DNA from: Psychrobacter cibarius
Lineage (GTDB): Bacteria > Pseudomonadota > Gammaproteobacteria > Pseudomonadales > Moraxellaceae
Direction: 5' to 3'
NCBI RefSeq assembly: GCF_016107535.1
Contig: NZ_JABASQ010000005.1
Span: 62,001-126,000 of the forward strand
Length of the DNA: 64,000 bases
Below the pieces are notes generated by a model. That model had not been told where the DNA came from. It was given only the letters and a program-made list of their open reading frames with translations, and ran no database searches. This document shows positions 43,880 through 53,090 of the stretch, piece by piece (within the stretch, counting starts at the first letter, position 1; the number at the start of each line of letters is the position of its first letter). Position numbers and translations under genes: made by a program.

Positions 43880-45142
43880 ATGCAAAATCAAATCTTCGAG
43901 CTCCAGTACGCACTTGATACGTTTTACTTTTTAATGTGCGGGGCGCTAGTCATGTGGATGGCAGCAGGCTTCACCATGTTAGAAGCTGGACTCGTCCGCT
44001 CAAAAAACACCGTTGAGATTTTAACCAAAAATATCGCACTTTTTGCCACCGCTTGTACCATGTACATGATATGCGGCTATGCCATTATGTATGGTGGCAA
44101 CCTATTCTTAAGCGGTATCGCGGGTAATGAAACGCTGGTAGCAGATGCCCTAGCAGCCTCCGCTGAAAACGGCTTTGACGGTGATTCTGTTTACTCCGCT
44201 GCGTCTGATTTTTTCTTCCAAGTGGTATTTGTTGCAACCTGTATGTCAATCGTTTCAGGAGCGGTGGCTGAGCGCATGAAGCTGTGGTCGTTCTTATTAT
44301 TTGCTGTGGTGATGACTGGTGTCATTTATCCATTAGAGGGTAGCTGGACGTGGGGTGGCAATGATGTATTTGGTATGTTCAATTTAGGCGACATGGGTTT
44401 TTCTGATTTTGCAGGTTCTGGTATCGTCCATATGGCGGGTGCTGCGGCTGCATTAGCAGGGGTATTATTATTAGGTGCACGTAAAGGCAAGTATGGCCCT
44501 AATGGTGAAATACGCGCCATTCCAGGTGCTAACTTACCACTGGCAGCGCTTGGAACACTTATTCTCTGGATGGGTTGGTTCGGTTTCAATGGCGGCTCGG
44601 TGCTAAAACTGGGTGATATTGCCAGTGCTAACTCGGTTGCTATGGTGTTTTTGAATACCAATGCAGCAGCGGCAGGCGGTGCAATTGGTGCTTTAATAAT
44701 AGCACGCATCATCTTTGGCAAAGCTGACTTAACCATGCTCTTAAATGGTGCACTCGCAGGATTAGTCGCTATCACAGCAGAACCCTCAACCCCATCTGCA
44801 TTACAAGCAACACTGTTTGGTTTGATCGCTGGCGTTATCGTTGTGCTATCTATCTTAGCATTGGATAAAATAAAAATAGATGATCCAGTGGGTGCTATCT
44901 CAGTTCATGGTGTAGTCGGTCTGTTCGGTCTGCTTATCGTACCAATTACCAATCCAGCAGCATCGTTCGTAGGTCAGATTGCTGGTGCAGCCACTATCTT
45001 TACTTGGGTATTCATCGCCAGCTTAATCACTTGGGCGGTTATCAAATTAGTGATTGGTCTTCGTATCTCTGAAGAAGATGAGTATGAAGGTGCGGATATA
45101 GCAGAGTGTGGTATGGAAGCATATCCAGAATTTGTGAGATAA
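43880..45142 (+). CDS. amtB: Ammonium channel AmtB
   Basis: The 420-residue, 11-helix ammonium channel has the twin histidines H184 (DFAGSGIVHMAG) and H343 (GAISVHGVVG) and the conserved D176. No clear cleavable signal peptide is seen, unlike E. coli AmtB. AAGGGGG precedes the start. It is co-transcribed with glnK and ends at a strong terminator at 45175-45211. Confidence 0.96.
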   Translation: MQNQIFELQYALDTFYFLMCGALVMWMAAGFTMLEAGLVRSKNTVEILTKNIALFATACTMYMICGYAIMYGGNLFLSGIAGNETLVADALAASAENGFDGDSVYSAASDFFFQVVFVATCMSIVSGAVAERMKLWSFLLFAVVMTGVIYPLEGSWTWGGNDVFGMFNLGDMGFSDFAGSGIVHMAGAAAALAGVLLLGARKGKYGPNGEIRAIPGANLPLAALGTLILWMGWFGFNGGSVLKLGDIASANSVAMVFLNTNAAAAGGAIGALIIARIIFGKADLTMLLNGALAGLVAITAEPSTPSALQATLFGLIAGVIVVLSILALDKIKIDDPVGAISVHGVVGLFGLLIVPITNPAASFVGQIAGAATIFTWVFIASLITWAVIKLVIGLRISEEDEYEGADIAECGMEAYPEFVR

Positions 45143-45174
45143 GCTCTGAAGCCAATATTAAAATATATGTACTA

Positions 45175-45211
45175 AAAATCCCGCATTACCAAAAGGTATT
45201 GCGGGATTTTT
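45175..45211. terminator. Bidirectional terminator between amtB and the DUF2147 gene
   Basis: A stem AAAATCCCGCATTACC / GGTATTGCGGGATTTT with a 4-nt AAAA loop and one internal mismatch has U-tails on both strands. It lies between convergent genes. Confidence 0.9.
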
Positions 45212-45257
45212 ATCTATTTATAACTATTAAGTCTAATACTAAAAATAAGCTCTCGGC

Positions 45258-45641
45258 TTATTTCTTTTTCCACGTTTGACTGCGTGAGAATGGACCGATA
45301 TAACCTTTTAGATTTAAGGTGTTACCACTCAAGTTTGCGGTCATACGATAGTCTTTGCCCTTTTCAGGATCAGTAATCGTACCACCACTATATTTGCCAC
45401 CACCATCAGACTTTAAACCTTTAATAATGGTCGTACCAACGTGCTTTTTGCCTTTGGCTGAGTTAGTAGCGATAAGCGTACCTGTTAGTACACCATTTGA
45501 CTCAGTAATCTTTACGGTACCTTTTGGCTTACCTTCATCAAATGTCTGCCACGTGGTATTGGCCAAAGGATCAGCGGCGAATGCCATGCTTGCTAAACTG
45601 ATACCTGCAACAGCTAGAGTGGTTTTGGTAAATAATTTCAT
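45258..45641 (-). CDS. Exported DUF2147 protein
   Basis: The 127-residue protein has a signal peptide (MKLFTKTTLAVAGISLASMAFA, cleavage before ADPLA) and a beta-rich DUF2147 domain starting NTTWQTFDEGKPKGTVKI and ending GYIGPFSRSQTWKKK, in a lipocalin-like pattern. The family role is unknown; it is often found in the periplasm or outer membrane of proteobacteria. I start at the ATG at 45641, with AAGGGA upstream. Confidence 0.85.
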   Translation of the reverse strand: MKLFTKTTLAVAGISLASMAFAADPLANTTWQTFDEGKPKGTVKITESNGVLTGTLIATNSAKGKKHVGTTIIKGLKSDGGGKYSGGTITDPEKGKDYRMTANLSGNTLNLKGYIGPFSRSQTWKKK

Positions 45642-45898
45642 AGACTGATTCCCTTCATACAATGATTACTCGAAACGTTATGTTTCTGATCTCCTAGGCT
45701 TATCCTTCGCTAAAATCCCTATTAACAGCCATGCGACTTTCTACTCTTTGGGAGTGTTTAGCGCATCTAAAAAAACTGCTCATCAAAATTTTATACGACA
45801 TAAGCGATGTCTTGACTCATTATAAGCAATTTTAAGCTTTTGCCTAGTAATTTTTTTATAGTTTATTATTTCTATAAAAATTGAACTATATCAAATAG

Positions 45899-46162
45899 TT
45901 ACAAAAAAGGATTGTCAATATTTTTATCTAACCGGTCATCTTTTTCTTTTGACTTATGCTGACTATTATTGTAAATAGAATTATTTTCAAATGCCTGAAT
46001 AATCTTGCTTGTTAGTTCATGCAACTGTTGTGCTTGCTCATATCCAGTAGCATCAAGAGTCAAATCAATATCGCCATATATAATAATTTTATCTGTTTGG
46101 TTTTCGATGATAAGCTCACCAATTTGCATGCTTTGGTGGTCATTGGCAAATGGATCAATCAT
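45899..46162 (-). CDS. 87-residue hypothetical protein
   Basis: AAGGAGAAT at ideal spacing precedes the start, which supports expression. The acidic first half (MQIGELIIENQTDKIIIYGD then LTLDATGYEQAQQLHELT) reads as short beta strands followed by a helix, and the C-terminus is a polar Asn/Lys tail. I do not recognise the family; it is probably cytoplasmic. It lies downstream of the DUF2147 promoter region and is not clearly in an operon. Confidence 0.7.
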   Translation of the reverse strand: MIDPFANDHQSMQIGELIIENQTDKIIIYGDIDLTLDATGYEQAQQLHELTSKIIQAFENNSIYNNSQHKSKEKDDRLDKNIDNPFL

Positions 46163-46246
46163 GTGATTCTCCTTTTTATTAATACCTTGCGTAATTTTTG
46201 GATTTTTTGTGCCTTTTATTATATATAGACTCGTGTCACAGAGGCA

Positions 46247-47140
46247 TTATGCTTGCAATTGGACGATTACCCACTCAAGAATCGCCCAAACAAACAGCAT
46301 CCAAGCCGGCTCTTCTGTTGGCTCATCGGGCAACTCGGAGCTTTCACCCGCCTTTAATGGCAGATCAAACGCCTGTGTTTTGGTTTTGGCATCCAAGACG
46401 GGCAGCACATCGATACCAATTCTAGTCGAGAGTTCATCAACACTAATAACCTCTATGCGCTCCGACTCATCATTGGGTGCATAATAGACCCCTGCTTGAT
46501 TAATCGCTGGTATGTAGACGGCTTTAAAAAAATGACTGGGCACCAGCACACGATCTGCCAATTGCTTGGTTGTTTTGCCAGTAAAGGCTACTCCTGTAAT
46601 GCTATAAACCTCTCCATATTGCTGGGTCAAATAGCGAGTGGCTGATTCAATATTACGCCAGATATAGCGATTGTTGCGCGGTGACTGCGGGGCGATATTG
46701 GCAAGGCTAAAGCTATCATATTGTTGACTGCGATTCGCCATATCAGCATTGGGCGCTAAATGCCCGCGATCATAGCCAGAGCCTGAATAGTCGGACAATG
46801 AGGCGCGTGCGGATTTTGGTAACCTACTTTCTTCATGAAAGCTGTCTTCACGATCAATTTCTTTTGCTTGTTGTAAACGCTTGCGATCCAAATACTCTGC
46901 CGACCAAAGCGGTGTACGCGACACGCCAGAATACATAACGGCAAAACCATCCATGCATAAGGCTTGGGTTTTGTTGCTTAGCTTGGTATTGATAAACTCA
47001 GGATAGACACCGCCATAAAAGGACTCGCTACACTGAGTAAAGTCATCAGCATGCGCTGAAGTTATACTTACGACCACCGCCATCACGGTCATTGTAATAC
47101 TGTTTTTCAAACGGGCATTGAGCCTACCGAAACTTATCAT
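46247..47140 (-). CDS. Secreted DNA/RNA non-specific endonuclease
   Basis: The 297-residue protein belongs to the beta-beta-alpha-metal nucleases (Serratia nuclease family). A signal peptide runs to about residue 31 (cleavage AHA-DD). The active site is D124-R125-G126-H127 in GYDRGHLAPNADM, with the metal Asn in the downstream NIAPQ segment and NNRYIWRNIE following. It degrades extracellular or periplasmic nucleic acid. The C-terminus ends in a hydrophobic stretch (PTEEPAWMLFVWAILEWVIV), unusual for a secreted enzyme and possibly a membrane anchor. It is divergent from tRNA-Ser. Confidence 0.9.
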   Translation of the reverse strand: MISFGRLNARLKNSITMTVMAVVVSITSAHADDFTQCSESFYGGVYPEFINTKLSNKTQALCMDGFAVMYSGVSRTPLWSAEYLDRKRLQQAKEIDREDSFHEESRLPKSARASLSDYSGSGYDRGHLAPNADMANRSQQYDSFSLANIAPQSPRNNRYIWRNIESATRYLTQQYGEVYSITGVAFTGKTTKQLADRVLVPSHFFKAVYIPAINQAGVYYAPNDESERIEVISVDELSTRIGIDVLPVLDAKTKTQAFDLPLKAGESSELPDEPTEEPAWMLFVWAILEWVIVQLQA

Positions 47141-47268
47141 TCAACTTTCAACCATCTATGCTTGTCATTACGTATACGCTATCGTAGCAGGCGTTTGTAA
47201 ATAAAGAAAGATAAGGTGCAAGTCGTGACATTCTAGACAGTATCCGCTATACTAAGCCGTCTAAAAAC

Positions 47269-47359
47269 GGTGAAGTGGGTGAGTGGCTGAAACCGCACGC
47301 CTGGAAAGTGTGTATGCGTTAATAGCGTATCGAGGGTTCGAATCCCTCCTTCACCGCCA
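47269..47359 (+). tRNA. tRNA-Ser (GGA)
   Basis: The acceptor arms GGTGAAG and CTTCACC pair fully. The anticodon arm is CACGC-CTGGAAA-GTGTG with anticodon GGA. The long variable arm (around GCGTTAATAGCGT) is typical of serine tRNAs. The T arm GAGGGTTCGAATCCCTC is standard, and G73 and an encoded CCA (47357-47359) are present. It decodes UCC/UCU. Confidence 0.97.
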
Positions 47360-47457
47360 ATCTTATTCTGCTTAATCAAAGCCTCTAGCTTTCCCATCTG
47401 TTCAAACAACTCCGAAATACCTTTTAGTCCAAAACACTTTCTGAAATTTTTAATTAC

Positions 47458-47474
47458 AAGCCTCTTTTTGGCTT
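47458..47474 (+). terminator. Weak hairpin downstream of tRNA-Ser
   Basis: A short AAGCC / GGCTT stem with a T-rich loop is followed by AATTTATTT. It could end the tRNA transcript, but the stem is only 5 bp. Confidence 0.35.
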
Positions 47475-47527
47475 AATTTATTTGCCTGTGTCATTTTGTA
47501 ACCTTTTATTTATTACATTCCTCTCGC

Positions 47528-48253
47528 TTACGCCCCTCCCGCACCTTTACTTGATGTTTCACTATTTTCTACCAACATCGCCGCAGCCGTTTTTTTGAGT
47601 ATCGCCCACTGCTCATCGTCGACATAGATGCCTTCTTTCCATGCGCGCTGATGCGTTTCAAATAGCTCATCTGTCGATATTTTATAATTGAAATGCTGTA
47701 TATCCTGTTCAATATCAAAATTTTGGGTCGCAATTTCAATAATCATATCATTGGTATTGTAATTGGCTTGTGCTTGGTCAAAAAAGTATAAATCAGGATA
47801 CACAAAACCTTGATTTAACGTAAATAATGTATGCTTGGGCACAGAGCCATTGTCCCATTTAGCCAAGCAAGCAAAGCCTTTGGCAGCCAGCCCCACCAGC
47901 TCGCTATAAGCCAACCAGCGGTTATGACAGTTCTGTAAATAAATATGAAAATGCGCCAAATCACCCATTTTTTCCAGAGCATAGTCAATGATAGTCGGCA
48001 AGTGACAAGCCAAGCTGCTACCATGCAAATCTAAACGAATAGCGCCGTCTTGTTGATGGACGATATCGATTGGCGTATCGTGCTCAGTTAAGATATACGG
48101 ACTGGCATTGTTAAAGTGTCTGATACCGTCCAAGCCCGCCATCTGTAATTCAGCGACCATGGTAGCAATCACATCCGCTTCGCCTACTTCACGGTGCATC
48201 CCAGTAAAGGCTTTGTGTACTATCGTCATGATTTCATTATGCGATACGATCAT
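47528..48253 (-). CDS. DUF3726 domain protein
   Basis: The 241-residue cytoplasmic protein is assigned to DUF3726 from overall pattern memory. The N-terminal helix region (MTIVHKAFTGMHREVGEAD then MVAELQMAGLDGIRHF) resembles the opening of the LDH2/MDH2 dehydrogenase family, but the rest does not obviously continue that fold, so this is only a hint. It overlaps the upstream 579-residue gene by 17 bases, which implies translational coupling and perhaps a complex. It is the last gene of the six-gene LysR-linked cluster. Function unknown. Confidence 0.7.
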   Translation of the reverse strand: MIVSHNEIMTIVHKAFTGMHREVGEADVIATMVAELQMAGLDGIRHFNNASPYILTEHDTPIDIVHQQDGAIRLDLHGSSLACHLPTIIDYALEKMGDLAHFHIYLQNCHNRWLAYSELVGLAAKGFACLAKWDNGSVPKHTLFTLNQGFVYPDLYFFDQAQANYNTNDMIIEIATQNFDIEQDIQHFNYKISTDELFETHQRAWKEGIYVDDEQWAILKKTAAAMLVENSETSSKGAGGA

Positions 48254-49976
48254 GAGTCAAACCTCGCTGCTCTTTCGATAAATCGGGTAATAAAGGAAAC
48301 AGCCACTCATCACTATGCACTTCTGCAAACAAAGGCGCACCTTGAAACAAGGTGATCCGCACCCAGCGATCTGATCTGGGATCGAACTTGGTGGCACCAA
48401 ACATCGATAATTTACACCGTAACAGGTGCATGGGTAATGCGGTTTTATGCAAGACATTCATCTGAATATCGCCCAGTGGCTTATGTCCCATCGTCCAAAC
48501 GCGGCGCGCAATCGAGCGATATTTTGGCTGATTTAAGATGAACTCTGAAATGAGCTGCTTTGGATCGGTGGGTTTCAACGCGAGATACAGCTTATTTGCT
48601 TGCCGTGCGATGTCTAATGCAAGCTCACGATCAGCACCCGGTTCTTGCCCACGCACGCCCATCCTTGGCTCTTCTTTATCCACCGAACGATACCAAAACC
48701 AATGGCTATTATCGGGCTGGCTAAAATCAATATTAATCGCCCACTGATAATGTAGCTCTAATACATCGATTAAATCTTGGATCACCTTGCCTTTCGGTAG
48801 CGACAGCGTTTCATCGGCATTTATTTTTTCTTGAAACGCATCGACATGCTCAGGATAAAGCTCCATCAAGCAAGAGATAACTACTTCTTGGCTCTCAAGG
48901 CTTAGATGATGGTGAGCTTGTAAGAACTCCGCCCATGTACTGTATTGATTAATAGTTGCCATCAAATTATTTTGTAGTACGGCTAATTCCGCAACGACCG
49001 CTTCATTGAGTTTAATTTGCTGCTCATTGATAGTGACAATTTCACTAAAATGCTGAATAGCGCGTTTGATTAAACTGGCAAAATGCGCCGTTTCATTAGG
49101 CTCAATTTGGCAAACCAGTGTCGCTTGCAACGCTTCTTCACGGGTAGTTAGCCATTGATCGACGACACAGGGATGGTTGATTAGATACGGTGCCATGCCC
49201 AGACCGGTGGCGTTACCAACTCCCAAGTAACGCTTAATCTCTGGATGCAGAGCAGCGGCGTTGCTACCGCCTTTTTGCTTTGCCAAATAATCGACCCAAT
49301 CTAAGCTAAACTCACGCAGCAAATACACGGCACACATCTGCGCTCGAAAGGATTGATCAAAATCTGCACTGTGATCTAACGGTTTGAAGTCATAAATACC
49401 AAACTTACCATTGCCATAGACGGCAGTAGTGCGCAATATATAACCCACTTGCGCAAGTATATCTAAATCTGGTTGCTGACCAACGGCGAGTGAGCTAACG
49501 ATATGATCAAAGACCCGTACGCTTTTATTTGCTCGTGCCAGCACCATCACCATATTAGAGTTGCGACCTGCTTCTTGCAGCGGTACATTGGCTTGTAGAT
49601 TATCCAGTAATTCCTCACTTATCTCACCAAAGACCAGACCAAAGGTTACATCCCATTTTTGGGCAATCACCCTATCGTTGCGCTCATCATCAGCCAGCTC
49701 ATTACAAAACACCACCAGATGATACAGATGCTCTGGGGTATTGAGGCGATAAATAACCGTGCCATAGCCTTGCTCATCCAAATCCCACAAATGGGTACTG
49801 AGCGTCCATTGCTCTCTATCAATCTTACGCAGTAACGTGCGCACAAAGCTAATGCGAGTTTGGTGCATCGCGCCCAACCTTTCTGCATTCATAATCACGT
49901 CACGAGTACGAAATTCAGTGGTAAGTTGAGGCGGCTTGACGTTAATGCTTTCATTATTTGCATGAATCATATTCAT
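48237..49976 (-). CDS. 579-residue protein of unknown function in the BCCT cluster
   Basis: This is a large soluble protein with no signal peptide or membrane segment and no domain I recognise. Features: an N-terminal helical part (RTRDVIMNAERLGAMHQTRI), a beta-rich section including GYGTVIYRL then LYHLVVFCNEL, a long helical middle and a C-terminal basic part ending in DRWVRITLFQGAPLF. A GxGNATGLGMAPYL stretch (about 252-265) is Gly-rich and could bind a ligand. It overlaps the next gene by 17 bases. The unbroken frame and position in the cluster support a real catalytic or regulatory partner. Confidence 0.75.
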   Translation of the reverse strand: MNMIHANNESINVKPPQLTTEFRTRDVIMNAERLGAMHQTRISFVRTLLRKIDREQWTLSTHLWDLDEQGYGTVIYRLNTPEHLYHLVVFCNELADDERNDRVIAQKWDVTFGLVFGEISEELLDNLQANVPLQEAGRNSNMVMVLARANKSVRVFDHIVSSLAVGQQPDLDILAQVGYILRTTAVYGNGKFGIYDFKPLDHSADFDQSFRAQMCAVYLLREFSLDWVDYLAKQKGGSNAAALHPEIKRYLGVGNATGLGMAPYLINHPCVVDQWLTTREEALQATLVCQIEPNETAHFASLIKRAIQHFSEIVTINEQQIKLNEAVVAELAVLQNNLMATINQYSTWAEFLQAHHHLSLESQEVVISCLMELYPEHVDAFQEKINADETLSLPKGKVIQDLIDVLELHYQWAINIDFSQPDNSHWFWYRSVDKEEPRMGVRGQEPGADRELALDIARQANKLYLALKPTDPKQLISEFILNQPKYRSIARRVWTMGHKPLGDIQMNVLHKTALPMHLLRCKLSMFGATKFDPRSDRWVRITLFQGAPLFAEVHSDEWLFPLLPDLSKEQRGLTHDRIA

Positions 49977-50102
49977 AATTTCACTACCTTACCTAATATA
50001 TTGAGCCAGCAGCTTCGTTAATAATGCCAATGATGATATCTATCAGTAAATAAGTATTCAGCCGTTTTTAGGATCGTTGTTTTGACCTTGACCGTTTGGT
50101 AG

Positions 50103-51788
50103 TCAATCAGTTTTTTGAGTAAGCTTTTCCTTAGCGAGCTTTTCTTCGCTAATTTTATGTCTTACCTCTACCTGATTAGGTCGATACAAGTCTTGCTCTC
50201 GCGCCATTTGCTGGGCAATTTGTGGTCCATTCCATAACGACGGCAATAGAATAAAGGAGACAGGCACAGCGGTAATCACGATAAAGGACTGTAATGCGGT
50301 CACGCCCCCTGAACCAAGCGAGATTAAAACAATCGCTGTTACCCCCATCATGATGCCCCAAAAGGTACGAATCATGGCGTTTGGCTCACGCTCGCCACTG
50401 ATGACGACGCTGATGGTATAGGTCATCGAATCGCCTGTCGTGACGATAAAAACGGTGGTTAAAATTAGAAATAATATCGAGGTAATTAAAGGAAAGGGTA
50501 ATTGCTGGGTAATGGCTAATAGTGCACCAGGTAAGTTAAAGCCTTCAAAGGCACTACTGACACTGCCCGGATTGGCAATCTCAAACGCCAGACCTGAACC
50601 ACCAACGACGGTGAACCAAAAGCAAGTAACGAGTGGCGCAATGATACAAACCGTGGTAATCAATTGACGAATCGTACGACCACGTGAGATACGAGCGATA
50701 AAGATGGCCATCATCGGGCCATAACCCAAAAACCAACCCCAAAAGAACACGGTCCAACCGCCAAGCCAGCCTTCATCACCGCGAAAAGTGGCCATCGGAA
50801 TAAAGTTATCGACCATCGTGCCGACACCTTGAATATAACCATTGACGATAAAATTGGTCGGTCCAAATATCAAAATAAAGACCATCAGCGCAACTGCCAA
50901 TATGACATTGAAGCGGCTGAGCAATTGCATGCCTCGAGCAAGACCGCTGATCGCTGATAAGGTATAAAGCGCAATCGCGAATATGATAATGATAAGCTGG
51001 GTGGCAAAAGTATCAGGAATACCAAACAAAGTATTGAGGGCATAGCTGGTCTGTAGACCCAAAAAGCCAATCGGACCAATCGTACCCGCAGCCACGGCGA
51101 CGATACAGCACGCATCGATAATCGCGCCCGTTTGACCAGTAAGTACGCGCTCACCAAACATAGGATAAAGAAGTGTGCGAGGTTTCAGCGGCAAGCCTTT
51201 GTCATAATGCAAATGCATGACCACAATCGCGGTCAAACTACCGACAATCGACCACGCCAAAAATCCCCAATGCATAAAAGATTGTGATAAGGCGTTAAAT
51301 GCTCGTTGTTGCAAGTCTGGTGACTCACCGTATAAAGGAGGCGCTGACACAAAATGAGCAATAGGTTCTGCCGCCGCCCAAAAAACCCCGCCTCCAGCCA
51401 ATAATGTACAAAACAGGATGGCCATCCATTTGAAATTGTCCATTTCAGGCTTTGGTAAGTTGCCCAAAATCACACGACCCGTGCGACCTGCTCCAACCGC
51501 TAAAGCGATGACGAAAGTAGCGAGAAGCAAAATTTGCCAAAAAGGACCAAAGATATTGGCCGACCATTTAAAACCAACATCCACAATCGTTGCTAACTGT
51601 GCTTCTGCAAAAATCGCCATGAGCACAAAAATCGTAATAAACCCGCCACTATACCAAAAGGCAGGATTTTTTAGCCCCAACGCATCAATATCGGTAGCAG
51701 CTGGTACAGTGCTCACCTTATCCGCTGTGCTATTGGCAGCGTTTGAGCATCCTTGCTCAACTTGATTAAGTCCCTTTAAATCGGCCAT
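50103..51788 (-). CDS. BCCT-family transporter (betaine/carnitine/choline type)
   Basis: The 561-residue, 12-helix secondary carrier shows BCCT landmarks: NPAFWYSGGFI at the start, FAAAEPIAHF-like residues in WAAAEPIAHFVSAPP, and the Trp-rich substrate helix with TVFFWGWFLGYGPMMAIFIARISRGRT. The charged C-terminal tail is short (about 40 residues), which suggests uptake for metabolism rather than osmosensing (inference). GGAG precedes the start. It is the fourth gene of the cluster. Substrate: probably a quaternary amine. Confidence 0.9.
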   Translation of the reverse strand: MADLKGLNQVEQGCSNAANSTADKVSTVPAATDIDALGLKNPAFWYSGGFITIFVLMAIFAEAQLATIVDVGFKWSANIFGPFWQILLLATFVIALAVGAGRTGRVILGNLPKPEMDNFKWMAILFCTLLAGGGVFWAAAEPIAHFVSAPPLYGESPDLQQRAFNALSQSFMHWGFLAWSIVGSLTAIVVMHLHYDKGLPLKPRTLLYPMFGERVLTGQTGAIIDACCIVAVAAGTIGPIGFLGLQTSYALNTLFGIPDTFATQLIIIIFAIALYTLSAISGLARGMQLLSRFNVILAVALMVFILIFGPTNFIVNGYIQGVGTMVDNFIPMATFRGDEGWLGGWTVFFWGWFLGYGPMMAIFIARISRGRTIRQLITTVCIIAPLVTCFWFTVVGGSGLAFEIANPGSVSSAFEGFNLPGALLAITQQLPFPLITSILFLILTTVFIVTTGDSMTYTISVVISGEREPNAMIRTFWGIMMGVTAIVLISLGSGGVTALQSFIVITAVPVSFILLPSLWNGPQIAQQMAREQDLYRPNQVEVRHKISEEKLAKEKLTQKTD

Positions 51789-51994
51789 GATGTGGCTCCA
51801 TATGCTAACGTTTCGTTATTTAGATCAGACGTATAACAATGAGGATATAGCCAGATATCCTCACTATATTATTGATTTCAAAGGCATTTACTTCAAAGCT
51901 ATTTATTTCAAATGGGTATGCGCTATAAAACGTCTGTCGTCCTATAGCGATTTTTAGCGATGACTTGCTAGAATTATCCTTTAGGAATGAGCCT

Positions 51995-52984
51995 TTAGGC
52001 TAAAGGCTTTAAACCACTCTCAAGGAAATCAAACCAGTTTTGACCGATGACTTTTCCAGCGTCAATCTCATTAAAGCCATGTTTTAGCAAACCGTTATAG
52101 ATGTTTTCCATACCGTCCTTCCCAGCGAACCACGGCAAGGTATCTGGCCAACCTGAATTATTGGCATTGCCTTCACCATAGTCCATCGCTTTTGACCAGC
52201 GCCCATTACGCATCCACTCAAGCACGGCTTGGGGTTGATTGAGACACAAGTCACTACCAATGGATAAATGCTCGACACCGTATTTATCAGCGCAATTGGC
52301 AATCATCGTACAGAAATCATCTAATGTGCAATCACTACCATTTGGCAAATGAAACGGGTATAAGCTAAAACCTAACAACCCGCCCGCTTTGGTTAATGCA
52401 CTAATAACCGTATCCGATTTATTGCGTAGCGCGTCATGAGCCGTGGTTGGATTGGCATGACTGATACATATCGGGCGCGATGAGATCTCTATCGCCTCAA
52501 GCGTTGAACGCTCAGCGCTGTGTGACATATCGATAATCATACCGACACGATTCATCTCAGCAATGGCTTGCTGGCCAAAACGTGTAATACCGCTATCATT
52601 CTGCTCATAACAACCCGTCGCTAGTAAGCTCTGATTGTTATAAGTCAGCTGCATAATCAATAGACCCAAGCGGCGCATCACGCTGATTAGGCCAATTTCA
52701 TCATCGATTGGTGAGCAGTTTTGCGCGCCAAAGAAGATGCCCACTTTGCCCTGCTCTTTTGCCGTTTTGATATCAGCTACTGAGTACACTGGCAAGATAA
52801 GATCTGAGTTTTGCTCAAAGCGTGTGTGCCACTCGCTAAAGCGGGTCATGGTCTGACGGGCATCTTCGTGATAGACCAAGGTGGCATGTACCGCATTGAT
52901 ACCACTGGCTTGTAGCATCTTAAAGTAATCACGATCCCAATGGCTATACTGTAATCCGTCAATGACGATATGGTCTTGGTACAT
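51995..52984 (-). CDS. M19 membrane-dipeptidase-like protein without the usual HxD motif
   Basis: The 329-residue amidohydrolase-fold protein is of the peptidase M19 (renal dipeptidase) type. Metal-site elements are IIDMSHSAERS and ICISHANPTT, with SIGSDLC near the end. The canonical first metal motif (HxD in VIDGHND) is replaced by VIDGLQYSHWD, a change I associate with a subgroup near Pseudomonas glycine-betaine genes. The protein may therefore bind fewer metals or act on a different amide. AAAGGGAATT precedes the start. It has no signal peptide. Confidence 0.78.
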   Translation of the reverse strand: MYQDHIVIDGLQYSHWDRDYFKMLQASGINAVHATLVYHEDARQTMTRFSEWHTRFEQNSDLILPVYSVADIKTAKEQGKVGIFFGAQNCSPIDDEIGLISVMRRLGLLIMQLTYNNQSLLATGCYEQNDSGITRFGQQAIAEMNRVGMIIDMSHSAERSTLEAIEISSRPICISHANPTTAHDALRNKSDTVISALTKAGGLLGFSLYPFHLPNGSDCTLDDFCTMIANCADKYGVEHLSIGSDLCLNQPQAVLEWMRNGRWSKAMDYGEGNANNSGWPDTLPWFAGKDGMENIYNGLLKHGFNEIDAGKVIGQNWFDFLESGLKPLA

Positions 52985-53090
52985 ATCAATTCCCTTTAAT
53001 ACTTTTATCAGTGGCCGCTATCATTGGCTATTAAGTGATTTTTCACACCGTGTCACTTCGATAGCGGCGAGTATGCTTGTTAAGACATGC

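Noticed and set aside
44326..44775. 149-codon frame antisense to amtB
   Set aside because: Ala/Pro-rich shadow of the Gly/Ala-rich channel gene.
47360..47527. Possible attachment-site duplication of the tRNA-Ser 3' end
   Set aside because: I found no second copy of the T-arm/acceptor sequence in the window.
51418..51765. 115-codon frame antisense to the BCCT gene
   Set aside because: Shadow frame, Lys/Pro-rich, no ribosome site.
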